Assembly (NCBI RefSeq): GCF_932294415.1
Contig: NC_065543.1
Span: 759,476 to 823,475, forward strand
Direction: 5' to 3'
Source: Quercus robur
Lineage: Eukaryota; Streptophyta; Magnoliopsida; Fagales; Fagaceae
DNA: 64,000 nt
Below are positions 25,356 through 36,600 of the stretch, one piece after another. The notes beneath the pieces are model-generated. The model was given only the letters and a program-made list of their open reading frames with translations, had not been told where the DNA came from and made no database searches. Every line of letters starts with the position of its first letter. Position 1 is the first letter of the stretch. A program made the position numbers and the translations under genes.

Positions 25356-27141
25356 TTAGAAAATGCCATGTCAGCTTTTTAATATAACAAAATTTATTAA
25401 TGAATTTTAACAAAATTAAAAAACAAAAAACAAAATTAAAAACAATAAAATACATCAATTCAGATCTAATTCATTTTAAACAAGAACACAATCACAAATT
25501 TAAACATCAACACAAGAACATGAAGAACAAACCTAGAACAAAACACAAACATTAACGCAATATCACAAACACAAAGAACACAATTAAAAAAAAAAAAAAA
25601 AAAAAAGCATTAACTCCTGAGACCCATAAAACAAGATCACCACCTAAAACTCACCATCAACACCATCACAATCCAAAATCAAAACCAAAGAACCACAACG
25701 CCATCCACAACCCACAATCCAAAATCAACCAAAGAACCACACCATAAACCCACGAAATCAACCCACAACCCAGAAACTCAGATCGGTGAGGAGCGAGACC
25801 AGTGGTGAGTTGGCGGCATGTAAGGTCGACGGCGGTGAGATCGGCAACTTGTAAGGCAGCAGTGGTGAATGTATTCAACCTCTGATTCAATTCCAAAACT
25901 CAACCCAAAATTAAAGTTGAGCAGCACCCAAAACTCCTCGAACAAAATCATCCACCACCACCGTGAACAAAACCCCAGCAACCGAAACTCAAACAAACCC
26001 CCAATAACAACCACTGAAACTTAAAGAAACCAACCCAGCAACCACCGAAACTTAAAGCAGCTGGCCGATTTAAACCCAAAACCACCGATTCAAACCCACC
26101 CAGCAATCACAAGCAAAACCCAGCCAATCCATTATCGCCACTAACTCGCCTCCACCACTGCCTATTACCCACCACCACCACCACCACCAAACAGCCACAA
26201 ACACAGCAAATCCAGATTAACAAACATGTCCCACATACAAATCGACGGACAATCTTGGTCTTCGTTGCTCTTCGGGCTTTGGTTTCAGAAAGAGAGAGAG
26301 AGAGGGGGGGGCGAAGGATGATAGAGGAGATAGAGGTGTGATTTACTGATCGATTGATTGAATCTAGTGACTAGTGGGTTCGGCTCTAACGTAGTTTGCA
26401 CAACTTTGAAGCCCAGGTATCGATGTATTGATGAGAAAGTTGTCACTGGGTGGTTTTGTTCAGATCTGTTGGTGGTGTGGGTGGTCAGTGGAGTGGTGGT
26501 GGGTTGGGTTTTGCCAATTTGTTGGTGGTTGCTTGGGTTTGTTGGGATGTGAGATTTGGAGGCTCAGATTTCATTTTTACTGGGTTTGAATTTAATTTTT
26601 TTGGTTTTAAATTTGCTGGGTTTGTGTTCTTGTTCAAATATATAATGTGTTCATGTTTAATTTATCAATTTTATCTGGGTTTGTTTTTTTCATGTGGATT
26701 TTATTATTTTTCCGGGTTTATGGGTTTGATTTGTTGGAGGATTCGGTGGAGGAAAGGGATTTTGATTATTTTAATTTTCTGGGCAACCTCGAAGAACATG
26801 AAGAACATGTTACTTTGTTCTTCCGAAAATAATGAAAAGAAAAAAAAAGAAAAAATTTTAATTACTCTTTTTAATTGGTTTATGTTTGTTATTGTGTTCT
26901 TTGTGTTTGTGTTTATGATCTTGTGTTAATGTTTAAATTTGTGTTTGTGTTTTTTGTGTTTGGTTCTAGGTTTGTGTTGTTGTTTAAATTTGTGATTGTG
27001 TTCTTGTGTGTTCTTGTTCAAAATGAATTAGATATGAATTGATGGGTTTTATTATTATTAATTTTGTTTTTTGTTTTTTAATTTTGTTAAAATTCATTAA
27101 TAAATTTTGTTATATTAAAAAGCTGACATGGCATTTTCTAA
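25356..27141. mobile_element. Inner element with arms of about 230-250 bp in inverted orientation
   Basis: The left arm (25356-25586) and right arm (26889-27141) are reverse complements with small gaps; the outermost matched part is TTAGAAAATGCCATGTCAGC on the left. The loop (about 1.3 kb) has CCACCAAC-rich and GGTGGTTG-rich halves that partly complement each other. Further left, 25153-25300 carries 'TTTAGTCCCTACATTTT'-type repeats common at the ends of some plant elements, without a matching right side. Long inverted arms suggest a Mutator-like or foldback element with a lost right end. No transposase was seen. Confidence 0.6.
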
Positions 27142-29014
27142 TATAACGCGTTAACGGCAGATGTGTGTGTTTTTTATTTTTTATTTTTATCAATTATAAT
27201 GGCAGATATATTCACAAACAAACGTGTGTTTGTTTTATTTATTTATTTATCTATAATACTATTTAAGGGGCTACACCTGTTTGGACTGGATTTTTTTTTG
27301 TTCCAAAATACCCCTACAGCCTATGTTTAAGTAGAGACAAAAGTAAATGATAGTCAGGTTATGTTAAAATCAATTACCTTTATTAAAAAAAAGAGAGTCT
27401 ATTATTCAAACTTCTCTATTTCCCATGTTTCACGTTTTCACGTTTTTATTTATTTATTTATTATTACTTTTTTTTTAACTCTCATTACCATCTCCATTTT
27501 AATTTCATCATTTAAATTGTTAATGATGTTGATTCAAGAGTCTGTCATTTCCTCCGCCAATTTGCGAAATCTCTTATACTTTCAAGAGTGCTGGCAAGTT
27601 TGATCTCATTCCTATTTCCTATGATATTTGCTTTTGTTCCTTCTACTTTTATGAAATAATTTTATGGAGTCTAATTTGATCTAATACGTTTTGCATGCCA
27701 TTTTGAATGAAAGGATTTTGGTTTCAAATTGGTGGATGAGGATGAATGGGCATTATCACTATTGGGAAACATGTACTAAAAGGTATGTTTGCACGGTTCA
27801 ATCTATTCAAATTTTCTGTCAAAAATTTTCTTTTACTTTGTTTGGACCAAAAACTCTTGAGAAAGAGAGTAACATCCTTATTCCATTCACATTGTGGTTT
27901 GCAGATATGTGTTTCAACTGAAAGCACTATAAAGTGACCTTGATAGATCGACGACTGATGCCAATCTAGGATTTTAGATTTTAGCCAAACGAAAGTGTTA
28001 AGATTGCATGAACCCCAAGATTTTATGAAGAAGTTACCAAACTTTTACATTTCCTTTTCTTACTCATGTTTCACATTTGAGCCACTTAATTTTGAATGTG
28101 TAATTACATTTGAATCATGGAAAGCAACAATCAAATAATTGAATTATTTTTTGAATGTGTAATTACAATGTACCTATGGTGTTCCCTTCTTTCATTTTTA
28201 TTTTATTTTATTTTTCAAATGAAGAGGGAAATTATTTATTTGTCAATTCCTAATCTTATATCTATGCTTCTGTTTACCTTTGCATGTTTATTTTGGAAAT
28301 TTTGACTTCTGCATATGTATGGTGGGTGATTTTTTTTTAATAAAAAAATAAAATAAAAAACAAGATTTTATGCTACCGATGTTCTTTAACAAGTTAACTA
28401 GGACCCCTCATTCTTCAGGATTCTCCATATGTTACAGGGTAATTTTTGTTAGGAAGTTGGCCACTTTAACAGAGAAATCTAAAAATGAAGTACATGACAA
28501 TATTGAACTGTTGCTTTATATTTTTCAATCACAAACCCAGTTTGAACAATCTTCTACACTTTCAAATTCTAATTATATTAAGGTTTTCAAAATTTATCTA
28601 TTAACATTCACATTAGAAGCAACACAAAATTTGGATGATATATAGGAGCACGTGTGATGAGGCTCTTTTTTATTTTTTGGTTTTAATGTTATAATTTTCT
28701 ATTTATACCCAGTCGAAGTTTACATGTTTGTCCATTAATATTACACATTTGTGAATGACTGATATTACACATATAACATTTTTTTTTTTGGTTAAATATT
28801 TCGTTGGTCACCACATGTATTTTGTAAGTAGTTTTATTGTTACAATTTCATTATGCATTTTCATTATATGCACTATTTATAAGATTTATTCAATGGATCT
28901 TTTTTTCCTTCCCCTATAGGTTAATACTAAATTATAGCATCATCTTCCAATTAATAACACGTTGATTAATACATAAACAAAATTGGCAAAAAAGGATAAT
29001 AATTACGGAATACT

Positions 29015-29308
29015 AGCCTTTGAGCACGAGCTCACGCGCGTGCTCAGAGGCTTTTCTATTTTTTAGGTAAGGGTTAATTTTGAGCATTTATTATAATTTG
29101 AGATTACTTTATTTTCCAATCACAAAAAAAAAAAAAAAAATCTAAGGATGTGATGAAAAAATTATTTCACCTGCTAGATTTTGTGATATTTTTAATTTTT
29201 TCATCACACCCCTAGATTTTTTTTATGATTGGAAAATAAAGTAATCCCAAATTATAATAAATATTCAAAATTAACCCTTATCCAAAAAATAGAAAAGCCT
29301 ATGAACAC
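29015..29308. mobile_element. Foldback MITE with terminal mini-hairpin
   Basis: The arms 29040-29165 and about 29190-29308 are near-perfect reverse complements with a short AT-rich centre. The left end has an extra hairpin: AGCCTTTGAGCAC (29015-29027) pairs with GTGCTCAGAGGCT (29040-29052) with one mismatch. The right side ends at a copy of the same 13-mer (29296-29308), so a matching right hairpin seems to be missing. Confidence 0.7.
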
Positions 29309-29659
29309 ATGCATATTGTTGTAGTTTCACTGAACAATAACAAGTTTTTAGCAATTTCAATCAATTAAGTACAAGCATAACAAAAATTTAAGCACAGCCA
29401 TAACACTAACACAAGACTTATTAATAAGACCCACCAAAAAAAAAAAAAAAAAACAAATCCTATCTATAACCCAAAAAAAAAAAAAATGCAGGCTTAAAAA
29501 AAAAAAAAACTTGAAGGCCCAAACTTAACGCCCAGTCCAGGCAGCCATGATGATAAACTGATAAGTGATAAACAAAGTTACAAAACCAGCCAGGGAGGGC
29601 CCAAATCAACAAAGTTATCTTAAGTTCTTAACAAATAAAATGGAGTGCCCTGTGCCCTG

Positions 29660-29846
29660 GCCCCAAATATTTATAATTTTATATCTGATTCCTGAACCTC
29701 AGAACCTGATACGGTGAGGTGAGCAGTTGAGACTTGAGAGAGGCGGAGAGCAGAGAATCAGAGAGAGGCTGAGGCAGTCCAGCTGGAGACTGAACAGTGG
29801 AGACTGGAGACTAGAGAGAGGCGGAGAGCAGAGACTAGAGAGAAAG
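29660..29846 (+). promoter_or_regulatory. Possible outward promoter and noncoding exon in the hAT element
   Basis: A TATA-like TATTTATAATTTTATA (about 29667-29685) is followed by a GAGA-rich leader-like stretch and then AGAAAG/GTAAAATTT, a good splice donor at 29846/29847. After the donor the DNA becomes T-rich and intron-like. It points toward the reductase start codon at 30162. Whether it is used is unknown; this is an inference from sequence pattern. Confidence 0.35.
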
Positions 29847-30161
29847 GTAAAATTTTTAGGGTTTTGAGTGGATTTATTTGTTTTGATTTGATTTGTGATT
29901 GTTTTGTGGTTAATCTCTTAGACCGGATTTGTAGTTTATCTGGTTGATTCTTGGTCAATGATTTTGTTTAGAACCAATGTTTAATAGGATTTACCAAAAT
30001 TTTTGTTTTTTTGGTTAAAAGGATGTGCTAGATTATTTTTGTAATTCATTTGAAACTACTACACGGTTGGTTCTTTTCTAAAATTTTGGGGCCCCCTTCC
30101 ACTTGGGGGCCTTAGGCAATTGCCTAACTCGCCTAAGGGAAGGGCCGGCCCTGTGCAGAGA

Positions 30162-30628
30162 ATGGTGTCCTTGCTTAAAGTGAACCATCAGCAACACTTT
30201 GCGGTTTTCTCCAGTGGTATTAGACCCAACAACAGGACCTTTCATCGCAAGTCATCTTTCATCTCAATGTCTTCCAAGTCACCCACAACAATTCAACATC
30301 TTCACAATACAGTGTCATCATCTTCGAATCACAACCTCGACATTCCCATCATGGTACTCTTTACATTTACAATGCTATCCATATTTAATATTCAAATTGT
30401 GCTGCTGTATTACTTTTTTATCTTTGCTTGCAGTTATAAGTTTTAATTTGCAACCACTGCTCCTGGGCATGAGCATAAACTGCTTAGCCCTAGATAGCAC
30501 AGCAATTGGTTCTGGTGGGTGGGGTTAGTTGCCAGGTACAAGGCTCTTCTTTAGAAAGGTTCCTTACATTATTAAAAAAAATGCAACCACCCTAATACTT
30601 GACTTATCTTACTGTGCTAAGCATAGTC

Positions 30629-30680
<52 letters not shown>

Positions 30681-33600
30681 TTTGTTTTGTTTTAGGCCAC
30701 ATTAACATAGTAATTAGTTTCCCAACTTCTATCTGATTTACTGAGATGACCTAGATGATTGCAAAATTTGAGATGCTAAGTAGTCATATTGCCATCAAAT
30801 ACTTAAAAGGTTAGTGAAGAGGCTTGTCACTAAGCTACAAGGCTCAGTGGCATAGCCTATTCTCCTTTATTAGAAGAACAAGGGTTCAAATCCCCCCCTC
30901 CCCCGTTTCACTATTAATTGTTAGAAGACAAAAAAGATTATTGAAGAGGCTTAAAATTGGTTTATCTTCAAAACCTACTGTGATGGGGGTAGTTGTACAT
31001 TTTTGGATTTTATGAGTTTTAAAAGCCTAGTATTAGTATCTCATGGTTGAGATTCGTGTTACAACATTTATTTCAGGTAAATGGTTGTTCAGGGAAAATG
31101 GGGAAAGCTGTTATCAAAGCAGCAGATTCTGCAGGACTTAATATTGTTCCTCTATCATTTGGCTCTGCAGTGGAGAATGGAAAAACTGTGCAGGTGTGTG
31201 GGAAGGATATTCTCATACATGGTCCTGATGATAGAGAAAATGTTCTTGCATCTGTCTTTGATGAACATCCAAATTTAGTTGTTGTGGACTACACCGTGCC
31301 GTCTGCAGTAAATGGTAATTTTTATGGAACATACAATTTGAAGGCTGAGAAAAAGGAACCATAAGTTGGAATCTAGTGTTTTTGTGTGCATGTGTGGTAA
31401 AGGGAGGCTTGATTTACTATCTTAATCACCATTTTTCTTTGTCTCCAATATGAATTCTATATTATCACGCATGGAAAATTTAAACAATTTCTGCTATATA
31501 GTAAAATTTTGAGGCGAAGGAGCTGTCCTAAACATGTCTCCTTTACCTTATACCATCTGTTGCTTTATGTTGTTGTATTGAATGTAAATTGTATTTATGT
31601 TCTATCCTTATTCTAAGGAAATTTGACTCAAAATAAGAGTGCTTAATCCATACCTATGGTGCAAAGTGTGCATTACTTGACTGATATATTTTCAAAGAAA
31701 TCTTAATTATTTTATTAATTTTTTTGAAGCACTATTATCTGATTTTGTTTGCGGGTGTAGTGGATGATGCCGTTCAAGGTGATATATTTCTTTTCTTATC
31801 AGAAAGGGATGTATGGTAGGCAAAGCAATGATTTCCTGTGGTTTGTGATTCCCCGTTGTGTTATGCGGGTTACGTGGAGGGACTGGAATAGCAACACATT
31901 GTGCAGAGATATTTGATTGAAATTAAGTCTATTTTTTGTGCATTCCTTGTTTGAATGGTGCAAGATGAGTGACAGGGTTTCTTGTAGTTCTTTAGTTGAG
32001 TTCATGGATCATTTGAGTCTTCATTTATAATTTTTAGGAATCTTGTATTTTTAATTAATTAATTAAGTATTTAATATCATATACAACTTTACAGTATTGA
32101 TACTTACACTCTAATGCTTCTATGTATCTTTTGAGTTTGTTTAGTTTCTTTAAATTTTGTGTTGTGGATGTGTAGATAATGCAGAGCTATATTGTAAAGT
32201 TGGAGTACCCTTTGTGATGGGAACTACTGGTGGAGACAGGGACCGGTTATATAAGATAGTAGAAGACTCTAAAGTTTATGCAGTAATTTCCCCACAAATG
32301 GGTAAACAGGTGACCAGAGTTCACTACACTTAATTGGGTCTAGTTTAACACTTTGGGAATTTTTTGTTCTTGTTCTTATAGATTGTTGGTTTGGTCAGGT
32401 TGTTGCATTTCTTGCAGCCATGGAAATTATGGCAGAGCAATTTCCTGGGGCCTTCTCAGGTTACTCCCTACAGGTTTCGTTCTCTCTCAATCTTGGGATT
32501 TTTCTTGGGGGTGAAGATGGAGGCTCAAGTAGTTTTAATTCCTTGATTTTGATTTCTTATTTGTTAATGGTTATTTCAAGCTATCATTCAAAAGAATATT
32601 CTACTCAACTAAGCCATACTATTAAGTACAAAATTATAGTCCTTATAAAAAATAAGTACAAAACAATAATGGTGCTGCAGTTGCCCCTTATATGATGAAT
32701 TCAAAATAGCCTTTACCAAACCACTAGACTTGAGATTTATTTGTTGGTTTGAGTTTGGGAATCTGCCTCTCCAAAATTTAGGGTAAGGCTGCTTACCAAT
32801 CGCCTCTCATAGACTCCTCAAACACAGGAGTCTTATGTACAACTAGGAGGGACTAAAGGTAGCTATTTTAACCTATTTTTTAGTTTGATGTTTTAATCTT
32901 GGCATGCATGCAAATTGTATGAAAATCAAGTTGACCTTCTTGTTGCTTGGTTTGCCTTAGGGTTTTGGCCTCTTAGTCTTCAAAGTTCTTTAATCATTTA
33001 TATTGTGTTTTCTTTTATGCAAAAAGAATAATATTTGTTGATAATAAAACAAAATTGTCTTAGAAAAAAGACTGGAGATGTAAAATGGAGACTTTGAACT
33101 TCATTAGTAGCTTTTTAAATCTAATTAGGTGACACTTGATGGTTGGACTTTGGGTTCTGCACTGAAAAGAAAGAAAAGAAAAAGAATAAATAGTGGCTGC
33201 ATTCAAATAACTATACAACAGAATGCACAGAGGGAGTGAAATAAGGATCTAGATGACTCATCATGCGTCACAACAAGAGTACCTCATGCAGAAGTTTTCC
33301 AGACAATTGTCTTCCTAGATAGAGCAGGGAGCCAAAAAGACTTTGCATGACACTTGATAGTAAGCAATTTTGATAGGAGTAGACTAGGTTCTTAGGCCAG
33401 GTTTGGGCCTGAGCCTATTAAATAAAGTTAAAATCTTGTAAACGTGTATGCCTATCTGGTTATAGCTCCAAACCCTTTCGCAGGGTTAGTTGTACAAATC
33501 ACTAGTGTCTTTTTACTCTATATAGGCCAGTAAGCAATGTGGATAGGATTAGCCTAGGTTCCTAGAACTGGTTTGGCCTGTGCCTGCTGAATAAAGTTAA

Positions 33601-36600
33601 AATCTGCCTAAATCTTTTCGTAAACATGTTATAAACTTATAATGTGTCAGATGTTGATGAATGCTTAACTGGTTGTTACTTCACTCCCTTTTGCAGGGTT
33701 AGTTGTACAAATTACCACTGTCATTTTAGTCTATATAGGCCATATTTTATTTTCACCTAAAGTCATGGTGCCTTTCTTCACATCATTTTTTTCTGAGTCC
33801 TTTTCAGCACTGATTGAATGGTTCTTTTAACTTGAGCGTCAATTCTTATTCCTGGGCAGTAATTGTGTATTCATTTTATTTTTGGTGAGTTATTTTTTTT
33901 TGTTGCACTTGATAAAAACATGAGATAATCAGATTTTTCAAATGTTGAAGCAAATGGAAAAATAGGCTGGAAAGGTGTCAGATTGTATGTTTTGCAATTA
34001 AATATGCTTGCAAACATAATTTGGACACTTAATTATAATTGTAATGAATGAGTAGTCTTCAATGCTTTTGGTTATCTAAATTTGGCTTTAAGCCTAGCAA
34101 TTAGAAAAATGCTCAGCTTATGACTGCAATATAGGTCCATAAAATAAGATAATTTTGATTCTTTTTTTAATTTAAAAAAAGAGTGGAAACTTGTTCACTT
34201 CAATAACAAGAATCCAATTTCAGGATTCTATCAGGATCATAACAATTCGTTCCTCAAAAGCTTCCAAAGTGAATAAATATTCGTGACATGTTCAATATAA
34301 GGAAGCTAAATGTAGAATAGGAGGATTAATTTCAGGCGGCATCGTAATATAGTTGTTTGGAGGATTGTGCCGCACTGTTTGATGTGGTGTATCTGGCGGG
34401 AACGGAATTCGAGAAGCTTTGAGAATCGTGAACGGTCCATTCTTGAGTTTAAGTCTTTTTTCTTTTCTACTCTTCTCGAATGGTGTTTGGTTTTACCTTC
34501 TCTTTCTTGTATTTCCCTTTCTGGGTTGCTTGAGCATTGTACTTTGATTTCTTGATGTTTTTGCCTTTTAGTACATTTCCTATGTACGGGGCCGTGTTTA
34601 TTCAATATACTTTTAAGGTACTTATAAAAAAAAAATAGTTATTTTTCAATTTCTACATCTTTACTTCGTTCTTGGCCTGATTTTTTATTTTTATTTTTTT
34701 AATTGATAAGTTACACAGACAATCAATGGGTTTTGAACCCATGAGGTAACCTCACCCTCTATCTTGCTCTTAAAATGGGAGGAGGTGCCATTTGAGCTAG
34801 AGCTCCTTAGCATTGCTGGCCTGATATTCATTTGTAATAAATCTTATCTCAGTATCTTAATCACTACACTCTTTACATGTACCAAGAAGTCTCACAATTT
34901 AGCTCTCTTTACCCATTGTATATCCTTTTAAAACAATTTAAACTTATGGAAGAGTTTGAGTTACTTTGATATATTCTCAGTCGTGTTTGATGTATTAATT
35001 TCAAATTTTAGGTGATGGAATCCCATCAAACAAGCAAAGTGGACACATCTGGAACTGCTAAAGCTGTTATTTCTTGCTTCCAGAAATTGGGGGTGTCTTT
35101 TAATGTGGACCAAGTAAGTTAAAAGAATATGTAGAGTATTCTTTTTATATAGTATCTGATTAATTTTCCTTTTCCAAAATAATTCTTATGAATTAGTGGA
35201 TGAATATGCTAGTGCTAGGTCATAAGTTTCTTATTCAGCATCAATTTTACAGGTGGTTCTTTTTTTTTATAAGTAATTGTACAGGTGGTTCTAGAACATG
35301 CATATGCATAAGTACATTTTTAAATTAGCCTATTTTGTTTTGGTTCTTGGAAGCATTTGCTTATTGCATGTTAATTTTTTATTGACCTGAAATAAACAAA
35401 TTTTTAAGTCTGGAGGAATGTACCAGAATTCAGTTAGACTGCCTTGAATCCAGGTGCCCCAATTCCGCTTTTATAGCTCCCAAGGTTCATTCCACAATAT
35501 TGGTTTAAAGCTTTATGGGAAATATGTGGGCAGTTTCCTTGTTGCTTTAGCCTCGTCTCACCATTTTATCATCTCAATACTTTTTTTATGATGACAGCTA
35601 ACAAGTATCAAGTGGTCATGTAGTTATATTTTAAATAGGAGGTAGAGTAAAGCTAGGGATCAAATTCAAGATCTCCTGCATTGATACCATGTTAAATTAC
35701 CGATTGTCCTAAAAGCTTAAGCTATTAGAAAATGATGAATTTAATCATTTAACTAAAATTCTAACAATCACAACACCCCCCCCCCCCCCCCCCCCCCCCC
35801 ACACCCCCCCCCCCCCCCTTCTTTATCTTTGTTCTTTTTGTTCTGTACTCTCTTTTGTGTATGTATTGGAAACTATAAACTGCACTGGCATTTTGGATAG
35901 GAATTCTATTTAGCTAGTTTTGGCACTATTTGTTTGACACATGATGCATGTTGAGTGGGAGAGAGAATGGTCTTTGCTGTTATGTTGATCAGAAGACATG
36001 TATAAAATCTTACAGCACCCCTGTCCAATTTTTTAGGGACAAATTTTTTTCCAACCCACTACATGGCAATTCAAATGACTATTCACACATGTTTTCTTAG
36101 TCAGATGACCTATTTAATAATCATATGATTCATTTAAATGACTTAAAGGGTCATGTTATTTAGTATACATGGATAATCATCTATGTGGCCTTGTAATGGG
36201 CTGGAGGAGATTCCTTGAAAGTTGAAACCAGTTTAGAGGAAAACTGTTCTTTTCAATAGAAGAGCCTGGGTGGCAGATATCTAAATTATTTTTTGTTAGC
36301 TTGTTGGCTTAAGCTTCTCTATTCATAAAATTTAGAACATTCTGATTTTAAAGCTTAATTTTCCAATTTGGTACAAAATCTGTCCAATTGGAGTGTTATT
36401 TCTGACTGACTGATTGTTTCTGATTGAACTTACTTTGCGTACGTTTGGGAAGCAAGTTTTGCGCGTTTCCTAGTGCATGGGACCCACAAATACGGATTTC
36501 TGCAATTTTTTTTTTTAAAAAAAATTGGGTTCCACGGTACTATTTACTCATTTAAAAATCATTTTGCTACGGTGTTTTCAGTTTTCAGTAATTAGCGGTA

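Larger units (their letters stand above)
23639..30153. mobile_element. 6.5-kb hAT-like element abutting the reductase start codon
   Basis: The left end reads CAGGGGCGGCCCT and the right end is the complement of CAGGGCCGGCCCT, followed inward on both sides by GCCTAAGGC-type motifs. A perfect 8-bp target duplication TGCAGAGA lies at 23631-23638 and 30154-30161. These traits indicate hAT. No transposase frame is recognisable. The body holds a GT/AC microsatellite (23690-24650), a large inner inverted repeat (25356-27141), a foldback MITE (29015-29308) and a TATA-like, purine-rich leader-like stretch (29660-29846). It is therefore a large non-autonomous or decayed element carrying nested debris. 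The right target duplication ends one base before the ATG at 30162. Confidence 0.87.

Noticed and set aside
25666-26929. ORFs of 60-160 codons in the loop of the inner inverted-repeat element
   Set aside because: Low-complexity Trp/Gly/Phe/Leu-rich translations of CCACCAAC or GGTTTG-rich DNA; no transposase motifs.
30120-30161. Upstream in-frame ATG at 30120 as the start of the reductase
   Set aside because: Those codons lie in the terminal inverted repeat of the hAT element, so they are not ancestral coding sequence; the ATG at 30162 opens a normal transit-peptide-like exon.
30828-30905. Possible tRNA gene
   Set aside because: Only A- and B-box similarity was seen; no acceptor stem or anticodon arm pairs properly. 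SINE origin is more likely.
35640-35720. GCATTGATACCATGTTAA, similar to a reversed Copia primer-binding site, as a solo retroelement
   Set aside because: It probably is a remnant of a small LTR-type element, but no LTR pair or target duplication could be drawn, so it is not listed as a feature.
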